Shown here: in pieces, positions 35,500 through 47,922 of the stretch
Position numbering within the stretch: the stretch's first letter is position 1
Layout: each line of letters begins with the position of its first letter
Assembly (NCBI GenBank): GCA_934047225.1
Contig: OW203992.1
Location: forward strand, 19,085,501-19,149,500
DNA: 64,000 nucleotides
DNA from: Ypsolopha sequella
Lineage: Eukaryota; Arthropoda; Insecta; Lepidoptera; Ypsolophidae
Reading direction: 5' to 3'
Translations under genes and position numbers: made by a program
Notes under the pieces: model-generated
What the model was told of the DNA's origin: nothing
The model's input: only the letters and a program-made list of their open reading frames with translations
Database searches by the model: none

Positions 35500-37010
35500 C
35501 ATGATACATGCATTATGCATGACATTTTTTTTTTTCTAAGTCATACGCACTAGCAAAGCAATGCTTCAGTCACGGCTTAATCGATTATATCGCTATTCGC
35601 TACCATAGTCGTTCCGAGTCACTGTACGCGCGACAACGATAGCCCTAAAATAGCTGCTACGACGTCATCATTAATGCTGGCAAGTTGTGCTATCATCGAC
35701 CATGGTTCAGGGCGAGTTCAGGGCGTTTGCACTGAGAGCGATCTATCAAAAGTGACAGCCAGCTGGCGGCAATTTCAAAAATAGTTTATTGGGAGCTAGT
35801 TTATTATTTAATTAACCATGATTTATAGACTGTTTTTCGACATTTTATAGACTGTTTGTGTTTAGTTGGAATAATTTGGTTCTTGAACTTAGGTATAAAG
35901 TACTAAAAATAAGACAAGCCAAGAAATGAGGGTGTTCGACAAAATAACAAACCAACATTTACAACCCGGCCGAGTTAACTTGGCAACCCGCTTTCCTTGT
36001 CCTTGCTGCGATCGCTTATACAACAGGATATATTTATCTCTCGCTCCCCAGGTGCCCACTTAACTCGGTCGGTTTTGTAGTGATTGGTCTCAATGAGGTG
36101 CAACAGTGGCGTGCACAGAGTTTTTAGACAGGGTAGACATGAAAATTTAAAAGCCTAAAAAACTTGATAAAAACTTACCAAATAATCAAGTTACTGTTTG
36201 CGATTTACCACCTTAAATATCGTTTCGCAATTATTTGTTTTTATCATAAAAACAGTTTCAAAAATGCACCATTTCTTAACTTTTGTACACACACATTGTA
36301 CAACATGTTGTCACATTGAATAACTTTTGCCATTTTTTTATACTGCTTGTCATCAATTTGCGTAAAGAACGAACGAAAAACAGTAATGGATGACGCCCGC
36401 CAAGCCGCAAAGGCGAAGGTGGCATTTTCAGTGAATGTCGTAAAAAGCCGTCGGCTTTTTGCACAATCGTCGCCTACATTTCGCACGCAAACAAGCACAA
36501 TATTTTGCATTGTGTACCATGTATTTACAGTAACGCACACAAACATAGACTGTTAGAATATGACCCACACACATATACCGACAGACACCATTCCGCGATG
36601 TCTTTTGGCATCGAGTGAGCGAGCGACTCGGAACTGAGACTCGCAGTTCCCGCTAATGATAATAGATGGCGGTCGGTATCGCTACATTTTAGCAGAAAAT
36701 TTATTACGATATGCGTAAAAATGCGTAAATGATGCGTATTTGTCAGGGTAGACAGTGTCTTTTTGTCTGTATGGACCGCACGCCACTGTGCAACAGGGTA
36801 GGTTGACTATTATTCGTTTTGTAATCATGCAACGTTATTACATTTTAACAAAACGTTGGTAATCCTAGATAAAATTGTGCTTATAGTTTGTTTTTCTGAC
36901 AGTGTCAAGTGTCAACATCCACGTTGGGCTCAAAAATGTTCCTAATCGATCATAAGCTTAAGCATTTTAAATTCGGAACGACTTTATGGGCGGGAGTAGT
37001 TTGATGGTAG
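35500..37010 (+). repeat. Dispersed repeat shared with 21.6-23.1 kb (interrupted copy)
   Basis: Same block order as 21580-23060: GCTGCTACGACGTCATCATT, GGCGGCAATTTCAAAAATAG, GAGGGTGTTCGACAAAATAA, GTCAAGTGTCAACATCC. This copy is split by a separate element at 36104-36788. Confidence 0.55.
36104..36788. mobile_element. 685-bp terminal-repeat element, 5-bp TGCAA duplication
   Basis: Ends CAGTGGCGTGC and GCACGCCACTG (11-bp perfect inverted repeat), flanked by TGCAA on both sides. The related repeat at 22800-22850 has no insert at this point. The ends look hAT-like, but the duplication reads as 5 bp, not 8. Short frames inside have no family features. Confidence 0.7.
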
Positions 37011-37040
37011 TTTTCATAGATATTATATTTCATACATAAT

Positions 37041-37570
37041 GCCGGCGCCAGACATGTGGACACTTATTTGCACACTTCTTCGACGACTTTGTACACACAT
37101 TTGGCGCACCTGCCACACATGCTTCGCAAACTCTTTTCTCCACAGTATGCTGGTAGACAACAAAGGAGATGGACGACGATTTCGTGGACGCAGTGTGCTT
37201 ATACTATTTATGTGCATGTAATTATTTTTTACATGAGCAACAAAATATATCGAAAATATATATATATGGTTCCCCTTGCAGCAACTCAATAAATTCTAGG
37301 ACGCATTCGTTACTCCAGTCCATTTTGAACGATCAAGCACGTAGTGTCACAACCATTCCGTACAACAACGCTCGCGCAACTGGTCTTTGCAAATAGTGTG
37401 GCAGGCTACGCACTTATTTGAACACATTCCTTTGATGTGCGCTAAAAAACCGATACCGCTCGGCAAAGTGCAAATCTGTGTACAAACTTTGGAACACATA
37501 GACAAAGTCTCGTGCCACACAGTGTGTCCACTCGAGTGTTCAAATAAGTGTACACATGTCTGGCGCCGGC
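37041..37570. mobile_element. 530-bp terminal-repeat element
   Basis: Begins GCCGGCGCCAGACATGTG and ends with CACATGTCTGGCGCCGGC. The outer terminal repeat is about 30 bp with one mismatch (ACACTTATTTG inside both ends). Further internal inverted blocks carry GTGTGGCAGG / CCTGCCACAC. No coding gene. Several overlapping short frames are by-products. Confidence 0.8.
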
Positions 37571-37649
37571 TTTAGGATATCCTATACTATATACTAAGTC
37601 TATGGTAGTTTTAGTATTGTTAGCGCTATGCGGAACATGCTGTAGACTA

Positions 37650-37880
37650 AGGTAGCGTTCCTAAACGCTGGGGTAAACGTAAAAATCTCAGAATAAGAAC
37701 TGAGGTAAAAATTAACAGTCACACGTTCCAAAACCACCCGAGTAAAAACGAACCGCTAAACATAGACATCTTTTTACGTTCATAAACCTTGTCAGAAATT
37801 TAAAATTGAACCCGAATTTTAGGCCCCGTATATTCAGGGTTAAATTTTCACTTTGACATTTGACATAACGCGCCATTGTT
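37650..37880 (+). repeat. Intact copy of the repeat split in PAF-AH intron 2
   Basis: GGTAGCGTTCCTAAACGCTG through TTAGGCCCCGTATATTCAGG and TTTTCACTTTGACATTTGAC, contiguous here and separated at 25990-26810. Confidence 0.6.
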
Positions 37881-38138
37881 CGAAATTACTTGTCACGGGC
37901 CCTAATCAAGGAACAAAATATTTCGGACACGTATTTTGACTTTTTTTTTTTTTGGGAAAATGATACATGACATTTCTCCCCCTCCTCTCCTCTCCTACCC
38001 CGGCCTTCTCATCTAGATCAAGACGCCATTTTGTTTGTTTGTTGTCGTTGAGAATATCGAGAAATTGGCGTAAAAATATTTTTTCGTGCCATTTACATTA
38101 AATACTTACTGTTTCTCTGTGACATTGTGATTGTAGGA

Positions 38139-39647
38139 ATGCGTTATGATAAGTGTTGTGTGCCGGGATGCAATAATACACGAAAGGACGTTAAATTGCA
38201 TAAATTCCCAAATTCTGAGAGAAGACTCAAAAGACAAATGGAAATCACGTCTTTTGGACGATGCTTACACAGCATTATTTACTGGTAAAGAAATAACCAG
38301 TCCATCAACCAGCCAACCAGTTCATTCTGGTAAGAATGACTAGTAAGAATAAACTTGCTACCTACTTATTATGTGTAGTATTAATAGGTATCTCATTTTA
38401 ACACTAATATTCATTGTTATCTTTATATGTCCACAGAGAATTATTATCCAACAGCTGATCATAGCTATGCCAGGAAGAGGCACAATGAACATTCATATGC
38501 CGCGTCAAATCATGAACAACCTCCACAAAAAAAAAAACTATTCATACCATGGGAACTTCAACAGGTACCTACCTACTTACATTTATTTTGGTCAGAGTAA
38601 TTGTTGTTGGTGCTAATCTTGTTATACAGTGACAGTGGATTAACTAATCCAGGCATTTTGTATTGAAATTGTAATTGTGTTAAGTATCACAGCGATTGGT
38701 GAATATGCACATATAGGGATAAAGAATTGCATGGGGATCAGCAGCAGGCTTTTGAGAGAGTATGTATCTCTCATTCTCTCTTACACTCTCTGTACAAAAT
38801 AAGCTTACCTCCGTTCCCTGTTCTGCAATGGTATGGGTGAAGACGGACTTATGCGGCTTATGAATTATTATTATATACATTAATTTATGTGAGCTAAGCC
38901 ACCTTGTTTATATTATAGTGCTGGCTGAACTGAAGATGTTAAGAATTTTTATAATTTTTAGATCACACACCATTATAAGCACTTGAGCCTGCTCAATTTG
39001 AACCGAGTGTGACTTCTATTGAAACTCCTCCAATTATGAAGAACCAAAAAGGTGTTACAAGTTTTCAACACGATTATCGATATTCAGGTATAGTTAAATT
39101 GACTTATTATATTTAAAATCTTTATACCATATTATATAGCATTATTATATTTATCATGTAGGTTTTTTCATGTGCATGTTTCTTAATTAAGAGCACTCAC
39201 CCGAACTCCCCATTTGCACTGTTCCCTGATGATATACTTATTGATTAATATTATAATTAAATATTTGATTTTTACTTGTTTCTATCCTTTCAGTTCATTT
39301 ATTAAGTTCGAAAATTTTAAGTTCACAATTTTTCATGCCGTCAGGTTTTTGTTTTTTTGAATATTTTTTCATTTCTTGTGGTTTATTTGTTATCTTTTGT
39401 GTATTATTGTTGCGTGTGTAAATAAATAAATTATAATTTATTAACAATTTTCAATTATTTTCAGAACCCTCAACATCAAAATCATTGGAAATAACAGTCA
39501 GACTGGCAAATTTTAGCTGGTGTAATGTCATTCATTAACAAAATATTAAGAGGCGCAGATGTATTTCGTTTGGAAAATGTCAAAAACTTGCAGCATATGC
39601 AAGCAAAAGCTTTACTTAAATATAAAATTAAAAAGGTAATAAAATAG
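38139..39647 (+). pseudogene. THAP-type zinc-finger gene remnant (4 exons, two frameshifts)
   Basis: Exons 38139-38329, 38437-38564, 38962-39087 and 39465-39647 have good splice borders. Exon 1 reads MRYDKCCVPGCNN, VKLHKFPNSE, the start of a C2CH THAP DNA-binding domain (Cys pair, then H.FP), then shifts frame to DSKDKWKSRLLDDAYTA and TGKEITSPSTSQ. Exon 2 joins in frame (VHS|ENYYPTADHSY ... LFIPWELQQ). Exon 3 carries QFEPSVTSIETPPIMKNQ but its phase does not follow exon 2. Exon 4 shifts once more before LAGVMSFINKILRGADVFRL. The second half of the THAP domain was not found. Decayed gene most likely; a sequencing error or a missed exon is possible. Confidence 0.5.
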
Positions 39648-39686
39648 ATAATTTGTTTTATTTCGTATCTAATTTTGTTTCATTTA

Positions 39687-39752
39687 AGGACTAAAATGCA
39701 CAAAAGTAGGAGAAATCGTAAGGTTTTCCAACTTTTGTGCAATTTTAGTCCT
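39687..39752. other. Short perfect-stem hairpin
   Basis: AGGACTAAAATGCACAAAAG mirrored by CTTTTGTGCAATTTTAGTCC with one bulged base and a 22-nt loop. Either a tiny foldback or a microRNA-like precursor. Confidence 0.3.
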
Positions 39753-41408
39753 ATGAAAAACGAAAGGTCTGCCTCCCTGTTTTTTTTTTTAATATGGCTG
39801 TTTAGAGTTGGTGTCTTGGCCTACACAATAAGATGTGAATAATAAAAAAAGTGATATATCGTTTTCCCCCAGCCAATCAGGAGGCAGAAGACGTGTCTGA
39901 GGTTAACTACAGGCGAGAGGGCTATCTGATACGTAGTATCCCTCTATAATTTGTGTTACTTGTAAAGCCATTTTATAAAAATATAATTTGCCACGTAAAT
40001 AAACAGCCTTTACAATTTTTTGTCAATATTTATGCTTTACAAAGTGGCCGTTTCTCTAACGATTGGCTATTTATCGGTGCCCTTCCACCTTGCTCGTTTG
40101 ACTTGTGAGTTTGAAGTTAATTTGTTGCCCGAACTTCGTTGTTGTGGTTCGGTGTGTGGTTGAATTGTTAATTAAAGAGTTAATTTCATTGCTTCATTAC
40201 AATGGAAACTGAAGACTAAAGACATTTAAAATTTAGTTCACACGATGATAAATAAAAATCATTATCAAGTTAGCCAAACAGCACATCTTTATCTAAAAAA
40301 TGCCTATTTAACATATAATAGAATGTACATTTGATTGTTTAATAGGAGCCTCTGAACTCCCTCAGGATATCTCTAAGAATATTTGTAGATACACTTTAGT
40401 ACCCACTAATTGGCACAATTTTAATAGTAAATCACAAGATAGACTTTTTTTAGATTTTTTCTATCTATGATAAGAACACCTCATAAGACAGTTTTAAAAG
40501 CAAAGTATATAAGTTTTTTTTAAATGAATACTGTTTTTAGTTTGATGGCGTTTAATCGATATATTGTCAACATACATATATTGCGACATGGTGACATAAT
40601 ATTAAATATTCCTTTCTTTCAAAAGTTTTAACGTTCTTTTAGTGCGAATAGATGTGCGGTTTTAAATACATCCTGAGAAATAACAAAAAACCTACCTTAA
40701 AACAAATGCGCTCGCACTATTTAAACGTTAAAGTATAAATATATGAGGCGTAAAATATCTTCAGTTTGTTTAATGCTTATGTTTATATACAAAGCTTAAA
40801 TAAACAAGAAAACTCATAAAATAAATACAACACATTCTACATTTCATATTGTAGTTTTCATCTCATATTTATAGTTTTTAAAACGTGAGCAATATTCCAG
40901 GAAAACAATATAGGTATTGAATAAAATAAACAATTGGCGATAAGAGTAAAAGAAATTACACCGTCTAAAATAATTGTTATCTGAGAAGATAGTCACTACA
41001 AAATATCTATTGAAGTAGTATTTCAAGAATAGACTTGTAAACACTTTTTTATAGAGTAGGTATTTATAGACTATATTAAATATTTATAGAAAAATTGGAC
41101 TAAAATAGGTAATCAACAGATCTATAGAAGCTTTTAAAATTAGTACATACGTAAAGAGTTAGTGTTTATATAATTTACACTATATTAAGATTAATGATCT
41201 TATGAAGGTTTAAAAATTTCGACTTGAGATAATGTACCCCATTAGAATATTTTCTCTTTTCTAAAATCAGTTTTAGAGAGCTATTACCTAAAAATATACC
41301 ACGAGTAGACTGTCTATAGATTAAGTAGGTTTATGGCTTCTAATATGTGTTACTTGTGTAAGTTGGTCACTTTAACTGCAAGGAGAATTATTTACCATAA
41401 TGTTTTTA

Positions 41409-42640
41409 GGGTTCCGAACTCATATTGTCTGGTGGTACGGAACCCTTTGTGCACGAATCCAACTCGTTCTTGGCCGAAATATTTTTCTTGTTCCTTTCTA
41501 TAGGAGGTCACCATTTTATAACCTGGTTTCTCAATATACTTAGTACTCTTACCCACTGCACCGACGATTCAATATCTAAATTGACGTATCAAGCGCAGGT
41601 ACAAAGGGAAGTCACGTGTCCCACCGGTAAATAGCCAGTCCATGGATGGAGCACTATTGACCGGTGCGCACCGCAATATAGACTGGGGTAGTATTCGTCG
41701 TCGAGGGCACGAATACGAGGGCTAGCTGTTGTATAATTTGAGGGTACTCATTTTCATTTTTACCGCAGTTAGACAGGTTTGCATGCACCAATAAGAAATT
41801 CATTTTTAAAGTATATAAGCGATGTATTAGAGCAATGTGTAAATTACTATAAATTAAAAGTAACTAACAGCTGCAAACCTTACTTTAAACTACCTAGGTA
41901 CGTAAATTATTAACTTTACCTTCTCTTTACATTTTCAGGGTCTCTCTCTTTGTCAAAATAATGCTAATCACTGTTTAAAAAAACTCAAGCCAATGATTTA
42001 AAACCGGCCAAGTACGAGTCGGACTCGCGCAAGAAGGCGTTCGTACCATTATCTATAATAATACAGATCGCGCCAAACTAGTACGCTCGAAAGTTGCTCT
42101 TCCCAAGAACGGCCCATACATTTTGTTCCTGCTATGCGAATCGCCCCGTGTTTAGAGGGGACTAAAACTTTGGCGCGGTCTGTACTCGTTAACTTGTAAA
42201 GGCTACTTAGCTTTGATAATTTTCCTTTTAATTTCGTTATGTATACTACTGCCGTGATTTTTTCATGTCTCCAAATACAACCGTTTTGCTGGCAGGGGGG
42301 GGGGGACACTTGACTCTAACAAAAATTAACACTCTTAAGCTTAATATTTCGCAAACGGAACCCTGAATCGAAAAATGGTCTTCTCACACCCCCAATATTT
42401 TTAAATTACCTATCCAACGACACCCCAAACTAGGGGAAAAACGAGAAAAAAAATCATCCCCACTTTACGTGTAGGGGAGGTACCCTAAAAAAAAAATCTT
42501 TTTCAAAATTTTACTGTACCACTTTATACCCATGCCAAATTACAGCTTTCTAGTACTAATAGTCTTTAGAGACTAAAGCTAAGCCGCGGACAGACAGACA
42601 GACAGACAGACGGACATGGCGAAACTATAAGGGTTCCTTG
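41409..42640. repeat. Common lepidopteran repeat of the AACCGGCCAAGT family
   Basis: GTACGGAACCCTTTGTGCAC at 41435 is the inverted form of an element end. AACCGGCCAAGTACGAGTCG at 42001 starts another unit ending with GGACAGACAGACAGACAGAC and CTATAAGGGTTCC near 42640. I recognise the text as a very abundant lepidopteran interspersed repeat. A third start (AAAACCGGTCAAGTGCGAG) is at 44288. Confidence 0.65.
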
Positions 42641-42985
42641 TTGTTGACTACTGTTAAAACTTTTCTACCTGCTCTAGAAATGTAGGTGAAAGTCCAAAAC
42701 ATTTTTTTTTACTCCGGTACTGCCAACTTAGAGTATGTATCATATTTGAACCAATCCAGTTCGTGTAGGAACAAAAAATATTATTTATGATTTCAAGAAA
42801 AAGGATCATTGAACCTTGTTCCTGATCACTAACCGAGTCTCCAGTATAAATAAAGGCGGTTGATTAAATTTCACCTTATACTTAATAAGTTGCAAGTCTT
42901 GAAAAAAAAATGCTTTTGAAAAATGTAATACAGGTTAGACAAACATTTTAATGACAGTTTGTAATTGCTTGTAGGACTGATTGTA

Positions 42986-43034
42986 GGATATAATCATGGA
43001 AGTAGTATATACTACTACTACTTCCATGGATATA
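42986..43034. other. Small palindrome
   Basis: CATGGAAGTAGTA and TACTACTTCCATG form a tight stem over a few bases, flanked by ATATAATC / GATATAATT. No function is inferred. Confidence 0.3.
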
Positions 43035-43274
43035 ATTAATAATTGCACGACATTTCTTTATGTGACCTTATTGTATTTTTGTGACATTTAATCAGACCTA
43101 TTCGATATATTTTATTATTATAGGTTTATTTTTATGCATGTGTTAGAATATCCATATTTATTTATGTAAAGTTGGCTGTAATAGTTTTATAAATATGTAC
43201 CTTTTAAAATAATCAATATTATTGTGATAGTGTTCAGCGACCAATAGTATTTTGTGCAACTATAACATAATTTG

Positions 43275-43352
43275 AGACATTGGGACACGAGTGCTTGTTT
43301 ACGAAACGAACGAAGTGAATTTTATAATAATTGCACGATTGTCCCAATGTCT
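43275..43352. other. Small inverted repeat
   Basis: AGACATTGGGACA at 43275 is mirrored by TGTCCCAATGTCT at about 43340, enclosing about 50 bp. Probably a mini foldback. Confidence 0.35.
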
Positions 43353-46162
43353 AATTACGTTTACACACAATACTTTATCTACGACCATCAAAAATATCAT
43401 CTTTATTTATCCTCTCCCGTGGCACCCTCGCTAATAGCCATTCTCCTCACATGGCACCACGTTTCACAGACTATTTTCTCTCCGCGACTTGATGCATTGT
43501 AGGCAAGATTTCGGGTATTTTTACTGAGAATTATTAAACTATATATTTTAAACTATACATTTTTGAATGAATTATGAAATTTGCTACATATATCTATTTT
43601 TTTTAATTCATATATTTTCATTGAATAATACTATGAAGAAGAAAAAAATGCACTTTATTTCATATAAAAATTTCTTATAGCATCAATTAACCAATAAGAA
43701 TAATTGAAATGTGTTAAAATTAATAAAATATAGTATTTTTATTGAAATAAAATTAATAACTAACACATTTCTGAAAAATGTAAAAATTTCAACGATTTAG
43801 TGCTTGTCTCTCTGCGCAGTCAACAAAATCGTCGTCAAATTACACATTCATTTTAACTTCCTTTATTCACACGACTTAATTTCTATTGTAGACAATAAAA
43901 CATATCATAAACTAGCTATTACAGAAAAAAATAGCATTAAAATAGCTTTTGTATATAGTATACTTACCAGCGAAAGAAAAAGCCTTTGATTGATTTACAC
44001 TTCCAAAACATGCCTTGACAATAAAATGCTTTAAAAATTAAGGAAATTCGAAAAAAGCTTTTGTTTTAAAATTATGAACATATTTGTCATACAAAAAAAT
44101 GTTTTGAGGTCATAAAATATTGTTATTTATTAAAATAATGTACCTATTTAAAACACAAGAGTTTTTGCACTAAAGCGGCCGTCAAGTTCGTCATGTGCAT
44201 TAGGTTAGTATGGATACGCCATAGTTAGAGATGTGTGCGTATACGAAGCAAAGTATTTTTTAAGGAAAAAAAGTGTCCGAATCGAATAAAAACCGGTCAA
44301 GTGCGAGTTAGACTCCCATAACTAGGGTTCCGTAATTCGTCAGTCAGGGAGCAGTATCGTGGGTGAAAAATTAAATTTATTTTGTTTTCGTGAATTTCTT
44401 AACAGCTATATTTTTCTGTAATCTTTACGTAAGAACATATTGATTTTTTTCATGTCTTTCGGTCCACCAGTTTTGGAGATAAGGGGGGACCACAGAACAT
44501 TTAAATCAAAAATGTTCTGAGGGGGGACATACATATTTTTTTGGCCAGAGGCCGAGTCGCGTTTACGAAAGAAACATTTTCTTGTTCCTAGAATTTATCC
44601 TGCCCTAAGTAAAGTGTCTTTGGCGAGGCCAAAGGCCGAGCCACGTTTTCAAACGAATTTTCTTCTCGTTCTCTAAATTGATTCTTTGCTAAAGTGTCCC
44701 TGGTGAGGTTCTAAATTTTTTATTCCATCCCTAGGTAAAGTGTCTTTAGCGAGGCTGAAGGTCGAGCCGCGTTTCCAAACAAAATTATATTTTGATCTCT
44801 TTTGAAGCCATATGCCAAGCTGCGTTTCCAAACGAAAATTTATTGTTCTTAGATTTATTGGTCCTCTGCTAAGTTGTCTTACCGCGTTTCCGAACGAAAT
44901 TACTTTTTGATCTCTTATTAGATCTCCAGGTAAAATTTCTAGAGTAGGCTTAGTGGATATGCTATACTTAGCAGTAAAGCAGTCGAACTCTTAACTCAAT
45001 AAAAATTAGCCCAGTCGGTTTAGTAAGAAGGAACAAAAAAAGGAGTAATACAACACTTTTCTATTGAAACTTGACACCCTATTGCTATCCCGTGGGACTG
45101 ATTTAGGGGATAAAAAGAAGCTTAGGTATGTCCAGGCCTAGAACTTTATTTGGGCAAGATTTCAGGCTAATTGGTTCAGTAGGTACGAAGTGGAGGAGTG
45201 ATATATCACTTTTCTATAGAAATTTGACATCCTATTGACATCCCATGGGAACTGATTTATGGAATAAAAAGTAATCTATGTCCTACTCCAAGTCTTCAAC
45301 TACATTTGTACAAAGTTTCAGCTCAATCGGTTTAGTAGTTACGGCGTGAAGGAGTAACAAACATACATCCAAACTTTCGCATCTATAATATTAGTGGGGT
45401 AGTGGGATAATTGGCTTTACTGATTATTTTCAATTATAAGTAAAATAAGAGAATGGTCCGGTCTTTATAACTTTTAACTTATTAGTAAACTAAACACATT
45501 CTCATTACTCATAAAATAATATTTTGATGCATGTCAAGTAAGCAATAGCACTTATGAATTAGATTGTACTACGACGTGATTGAAGTCAAAGACAGAACTG
45601 CGCCGTTGTCGCGCTGCATCCGTCATGTCGATGCACGTAAACAACAATAAACATACAGGGCCGGATTTAGAGGTCTGGAGGCCCTGGGCCATCAAGGCAG
45701 TGGAGGCCCCTAATTATTTTTCAAATAGATTAAATTGCGAGATAAATAAAAAATTTCAACAAATACTCGAAGTAAAATACAAGAATTAAACTACATTAAA
45801 TTATAGCGTTAACGAATGGAACCTTGCGAGCTTTTTTCGACGACAAATCATGAATAATTTTGCTGAAATCCCGTTTGCTGAAATACTGTCCCAGAGTAAA
45901 TCACTCATCGTAATTCGTAGCCTATTTTTGTTAGTGTATTAATCAGTTTTGGTTAAAAAAAATAATTGGAAATTTCTACTGTGGGGGCCCCTCTCCTTGC
46001 GGCTGAGACTCCGGGGCGCTGCAAACATATCATCCCAAAGTACTTATATCCGAGTAGGGTCAGAGTGATTCCGTGTGCAGACTATCAGTGGAACAATCAA
46101 AACTGGTAGCACCCTATTTTCTCCGACGATTTTATCGTCCTATTTTACACACAAATGCCCTT

Positions 46163-46925
46163 TTTAACCGACTTCAAAAAGGAGGCGGTTCTCAATTCGA
46201 CTGTATGTTTTTTTTTTTTTTTTTTTGGCGTTGTTACTCCATAACTCCGTCATTTCTGAACCGATTTGAACAATTCTTTTTTTGTTTGAAAAAGTGTACT
46301 TCCAGGTAGGTCCCATTTTAGGTTTGGTCATGATCTGATGAAGGTCTTCAGAGATAGGCAGTGGAACTCCTCAGAAAATGACAGCATACCTCTCGAAATT
46401 GAAGTAATCGCTTTGTACCTGGGTGCTGATTACAAGGTATTACTTGAAAATCATCATTCTTTCACCTGGCCTTCGATCCTGGCTTCATCACTATATTCAC
46501 CATAGAACTCCTCAACGGATCAGAGCACATAACTCGAGATTGCGGCAATCACTGCGTTAGGGTGCTAATTCAAGGGTATTACTTGGAGATTACCAGAATA
46601 CCCACCTGACCTTCGATCCTGGCTTCATCACCATAGAACTCCTCAACGGATGACAGCACATAACTTTGGATTGCGGCAATCAGTTTGTGTTATGGTGCTC
46701 ATTACAGGGCATTGCTTGAAAATTGCCAGTGTACCCACCTGACCTTCGATCTTGGCTTCATCACCGTAGAACTCTTTAACGAATGACAGCACATAACTCG
46801 AGATTGATAGCAGGAAGCTACTCAAACATAGCTACTTATACTCACTTGAACTTCGTTTCATATTAAAACCACGTTTGCAAGAACTACCCATATTTCACAA
46901 TTTAACCCAGCAACACTAAAAAATG
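46163..46925. repeat. AACCGACTTCAAAAAGGAGG element with tandem units
   Basis: The left part (AACCGACTTCAAAAAGGAGG, a T-tract at 46209-46226, CTCCATAACTCCGTCA) is a familiar lepidopteran repeat. It runs into three to four tandem units of about 133-140 bp: CTTCGATCCTGGCTTCATCA begins at 46471 and 46611, with a variant at 46744, and an older unit starts near 46340. Confidence 0.7.
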
Positions 46926-46931
46926 TGAAAT

Positions 46932-47287
46932 AAAATAAACTTTTAACAAAAAAATAGCAACCGACTTCAATAGTAACAGCAGTCATTCACTAAAAAGTTA
47001 ATAATAATTCTATAAAGACCGATGGTACCGAAGCAACACTTTTGCCGACTTCTTTCTTCCTGAAACATTATGTTATCTAGAAGTCGGCGTATTTCCTACG
47101 ATATAGCAACATAAAAACCAATATAAGAACGCCGACTTCTAGATAACATAACGTTTCAGGAAGAAAGAAGTCAGCAAAAGTGTTGCTTCGGTACCATCGG
47201 TCTTTATAGAATTATTATTAACTTTTTAGTGAATGACTGCTGTTACTATTGAAGTCGGTTGCTATTTTTTTGTTAAAAGTTTATTTT
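46932..47287. mobile_element. Nearly perfect long hairpin, 159-bp arms
   Basis: The left arm (46932-47090) and right arm (47129-47287) are reverse complements, and I count two mismatches; the loop is 38 bp. The outer arm carries AATAGCAACCGACTTCAATA, so it shares an end motif with the neighbouring AACCGACTTC element. Near identity of the arms means recent origin or gene conversion. No coding potential. Confidence 0.85.
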
Positions 47288-47922
47288 TAGGGCATACAGT
47301 ACAGGTTAACCTCACAGTATTTAAATAAATATATAATAAGTATATAAATACCATGCACATAAGTTCTGAAAAATTAATTAAAGGCGTGTCCAGGTTTTAA
47401 CAAGGTTTATCAAAAATAAACAAAAATAAAGCCTTTAGCTTTATTTATATAGGTACCTCTAAACTGTGTAAAAGTGCAGTCGAATCGAATCGAAAAGTCG
47501 AGTCAAATGTATGAAACTCCTGGATGTTATGTCCTCCACCCCCTGTATCCGCCAATGATTGGTGTATGCTCGACCGGTAGGTTTCGAACAAGAAGTCCGC
47601 TGGCTACTTACCGTCTGAACACACTATATAAACCCTTATTAAGTTTATTTTTAAGTACTTGTAAGATCCAGGTAATACCTATATTTAGGAGAAGGATTGA
47701 ATGTTTTTCTTGGGTCTCGGTTCTTGTCACAACAACCTGACCAGTAGCCAATGTCGTCATCAAATATGCATATCTACATATATAAACCAGTTCCACGACT
47801 TAAAAGCTGTACCACCACAGTGTCTATACAAAACTGTGTGTCTTTAACACAGATCGCTATTCTTATTTCAAGTATAGGTGACGACGTATTATAGTTCCCA
47901 ATATTCCGCAAGATTTGTGCTG

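Larger units (their letters stand above)
39760..46160. other. Gene-free repeat-rich interval
   Basis: No exon was supportable. Contents: a repeat shared with 26860-26940 (TTGTAAAGCCATTTTAT near 39961), the AACCGGCCAAGT family (41409-42640 and about 44290), tandem degenerate blocks of TAAAGTGTCTTTGGCGAGGC type (44560-44930), small hairpins at 42986 and 43275, and a CAGGGCCGGATTTAGAGG element end at 45657. Confidence 0.5.

Noticed and set aside
36244..36556. Overlapping small frames of 62-100 codons
   Set aside because: All lie inside the 685-bp terminal-repeat element and resemble no transposase.
37023..37575. Cluster of short frames on both strands
   Set aside because: By-products of the palindromic 530-bp element.
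47878..47922. TAT start at 47878 (GTG)
   Set aside because: A non-ATG codon just after an in-frame TAG. ATG-47923 is the better start.
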